Shown: in pieces, positions 63,836 to 64,000 of the stretch
Position numbering within the stretch: the first letter of the stretch is position 1
Layout of the letters: each line of letters starts with the position of its first letter
Assembly (NCBI RefSeq): GCF_004358105.1
Contig: NZ_SMYL01000004.1
Span: forward strand, 248,001-312,000
Reading direction: 5' to 3'
DNA: 64,000 bases
Source: Sapientia aquatica
GTDB taxonomy: Bacteria; Pseudomonadota; Gammaproteobacteria; Burkholderiales; Burkholderiaceae_D
Position numbers and translations under genes: made by a program
The notes under the pieces: model-generated
Databases searched by the model: none
What the model was told of the DNA's origin: nothing
What the model saw: only the letters and a program-made list of their open reading frames with translations

Positions 63836-64000
63836 CCAGCAAAATTCGGCCATCGTGCGCCTCGATGATTTCACGCGCCAAGGCTAATCCCAATCCGGTT
63901 CCACTGCGCTTAGTGGAATAAAACGGAATCAAGGCATTCATCATCACAGCTTCACTCATGCCTGTGCGCGGTCCATGACATCGATGCGAGATCAGGCATA
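63786..64000 (-). CDS. Histidine kinase, C-terminal part of the ATPase domain (runs off the right edge; possible frameshift)
   Basis: On the minus strand the last 58 codons read GMSEAVMMNALIPFYSTKRS, then GTGLGLALAREIIEAHDGRI and a short tail before the stop at 63786-63788. This is the G2 box and end of a HATPase domain of a sensor kinase. Upstream of GMSEAV the frame no longer matches the expected DxGxG motif: MDR appears in a frame shifted by one, and that frame contains a stop. This could be a real lesion or a sequencing error near an edge. The stop overlaps the acyltransferase gene, in the opposite direction, by 50 bases. Confidence 0.75.
   Translation of the reverse strand, partial: CLISHRCHGPRTGMSEAVMMNALIPFYSTKRSGTGLGLALAREIIEAHDGRILLANRDGGGLVVSLILPV

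Noticed and set aside
1-64000. Left-edge response regulator and right-edge kinase as one two-component system
   Set aside because: Both are on the minus strand, but the kinase end is at the right edge and the regulator continues past the left edge; nothing shows that the two edges are adjacent in the genome.

Overview
The window looks like chromosomal DNA of a betaproteobacterium, most likely order Burkholderiales, with an Oxalobacteraceae/Undibacterium-like flavour. This rests on gene content and style: a DUF2844-DUF3443 pair, a complete pgaABCD cluster, pqiA-pqiA-pqiB-pqiC, an MHS-family transporter, two TonB-dependent receptors, and roughly 50% GC with many TTA/TTG leucine codons. The assignment is inferred; no rRNA or marker gene is present. 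I saw no tRNA, rRNA, prophage, intact insertion sequence or CRISPR array. Coding density is high and most genes are intact.

Layout. 1-5700: an extracytoplasmic phosphate-type locus on the minus strand: TonB-dependent receptor, YncE-like propeller, histidine acid phosphatase, then the start of an OmpR/QseB-type response regulator. There is a PHO-box-like site before the receptor and a CTTAG-N6-CTTAG direct repeat before the propeller gene. 5961-12008: an MFS exporter, an outer-membrane protein of a family I associate with metal loci, a PhzF-like enzyme, and an M48 protease with a DUF898 membrane protein. 12362-15129: fhs and corA. 15217-21119: two lipoprotein phosphoesterases, one fused to a YVTN propeller, and a secreted protein of unknown function. 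21624-23184: small and hypothetical proteins. 23475-29022: a tripartite RND efflux operon in the order outer-membrane factor, adaptor, permease. Its leader holds both a CTTAG-N6-CTTAG repeat and a large inverted repeat ending in a perfect Rho-independent terminator. 29419-32934: a pqiA-pqiA-pqiB-pqiC lipid-transport operon with 4-base overlaps. 33252-43348: mostly envelope proteins (DUF481, Sel1 repeats, retropepsin, DUF3857-transglutaminase-TPR, DUF3443, DUF2844, DUF3137, LemA). 43646-49979: an orphan GAF histidine kinase, a small Cys protein, a YeiH-type transporter, MetY and an MHS-family MFS protein. 50478-56907: pgaABCD for the biofilm polysaccharide PNAG. 56923-64000: GNAT acetyltransferase, a DUF805-pilin chimera, a second TonB receptor, DUF1801, an acyltransferase-3 protein and the C-terminus of a histidine kinase.

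How parts may fit together. The recurring theme is the envelope: phosphate-ester scavenging outside the cytoplasm, efflux, lipid transport and exopolysaccharide. Three intergenic signals are not explained by the genes. First, a CTTAG-N6-CTTAG direct repeat links the operon encoding the left-edge response regulator with the efflux operon 27 kb away. Second, a palindrome TGCCCTA-N2-TAGGGCA occurs four times, always between genes (12166, 23310, 39293, 57519). Third, the efflux-operon leader is highly structured and terminator-ended. The DUF805-pilin fusion and the structured leader are the strongest candidates for something undescribed.
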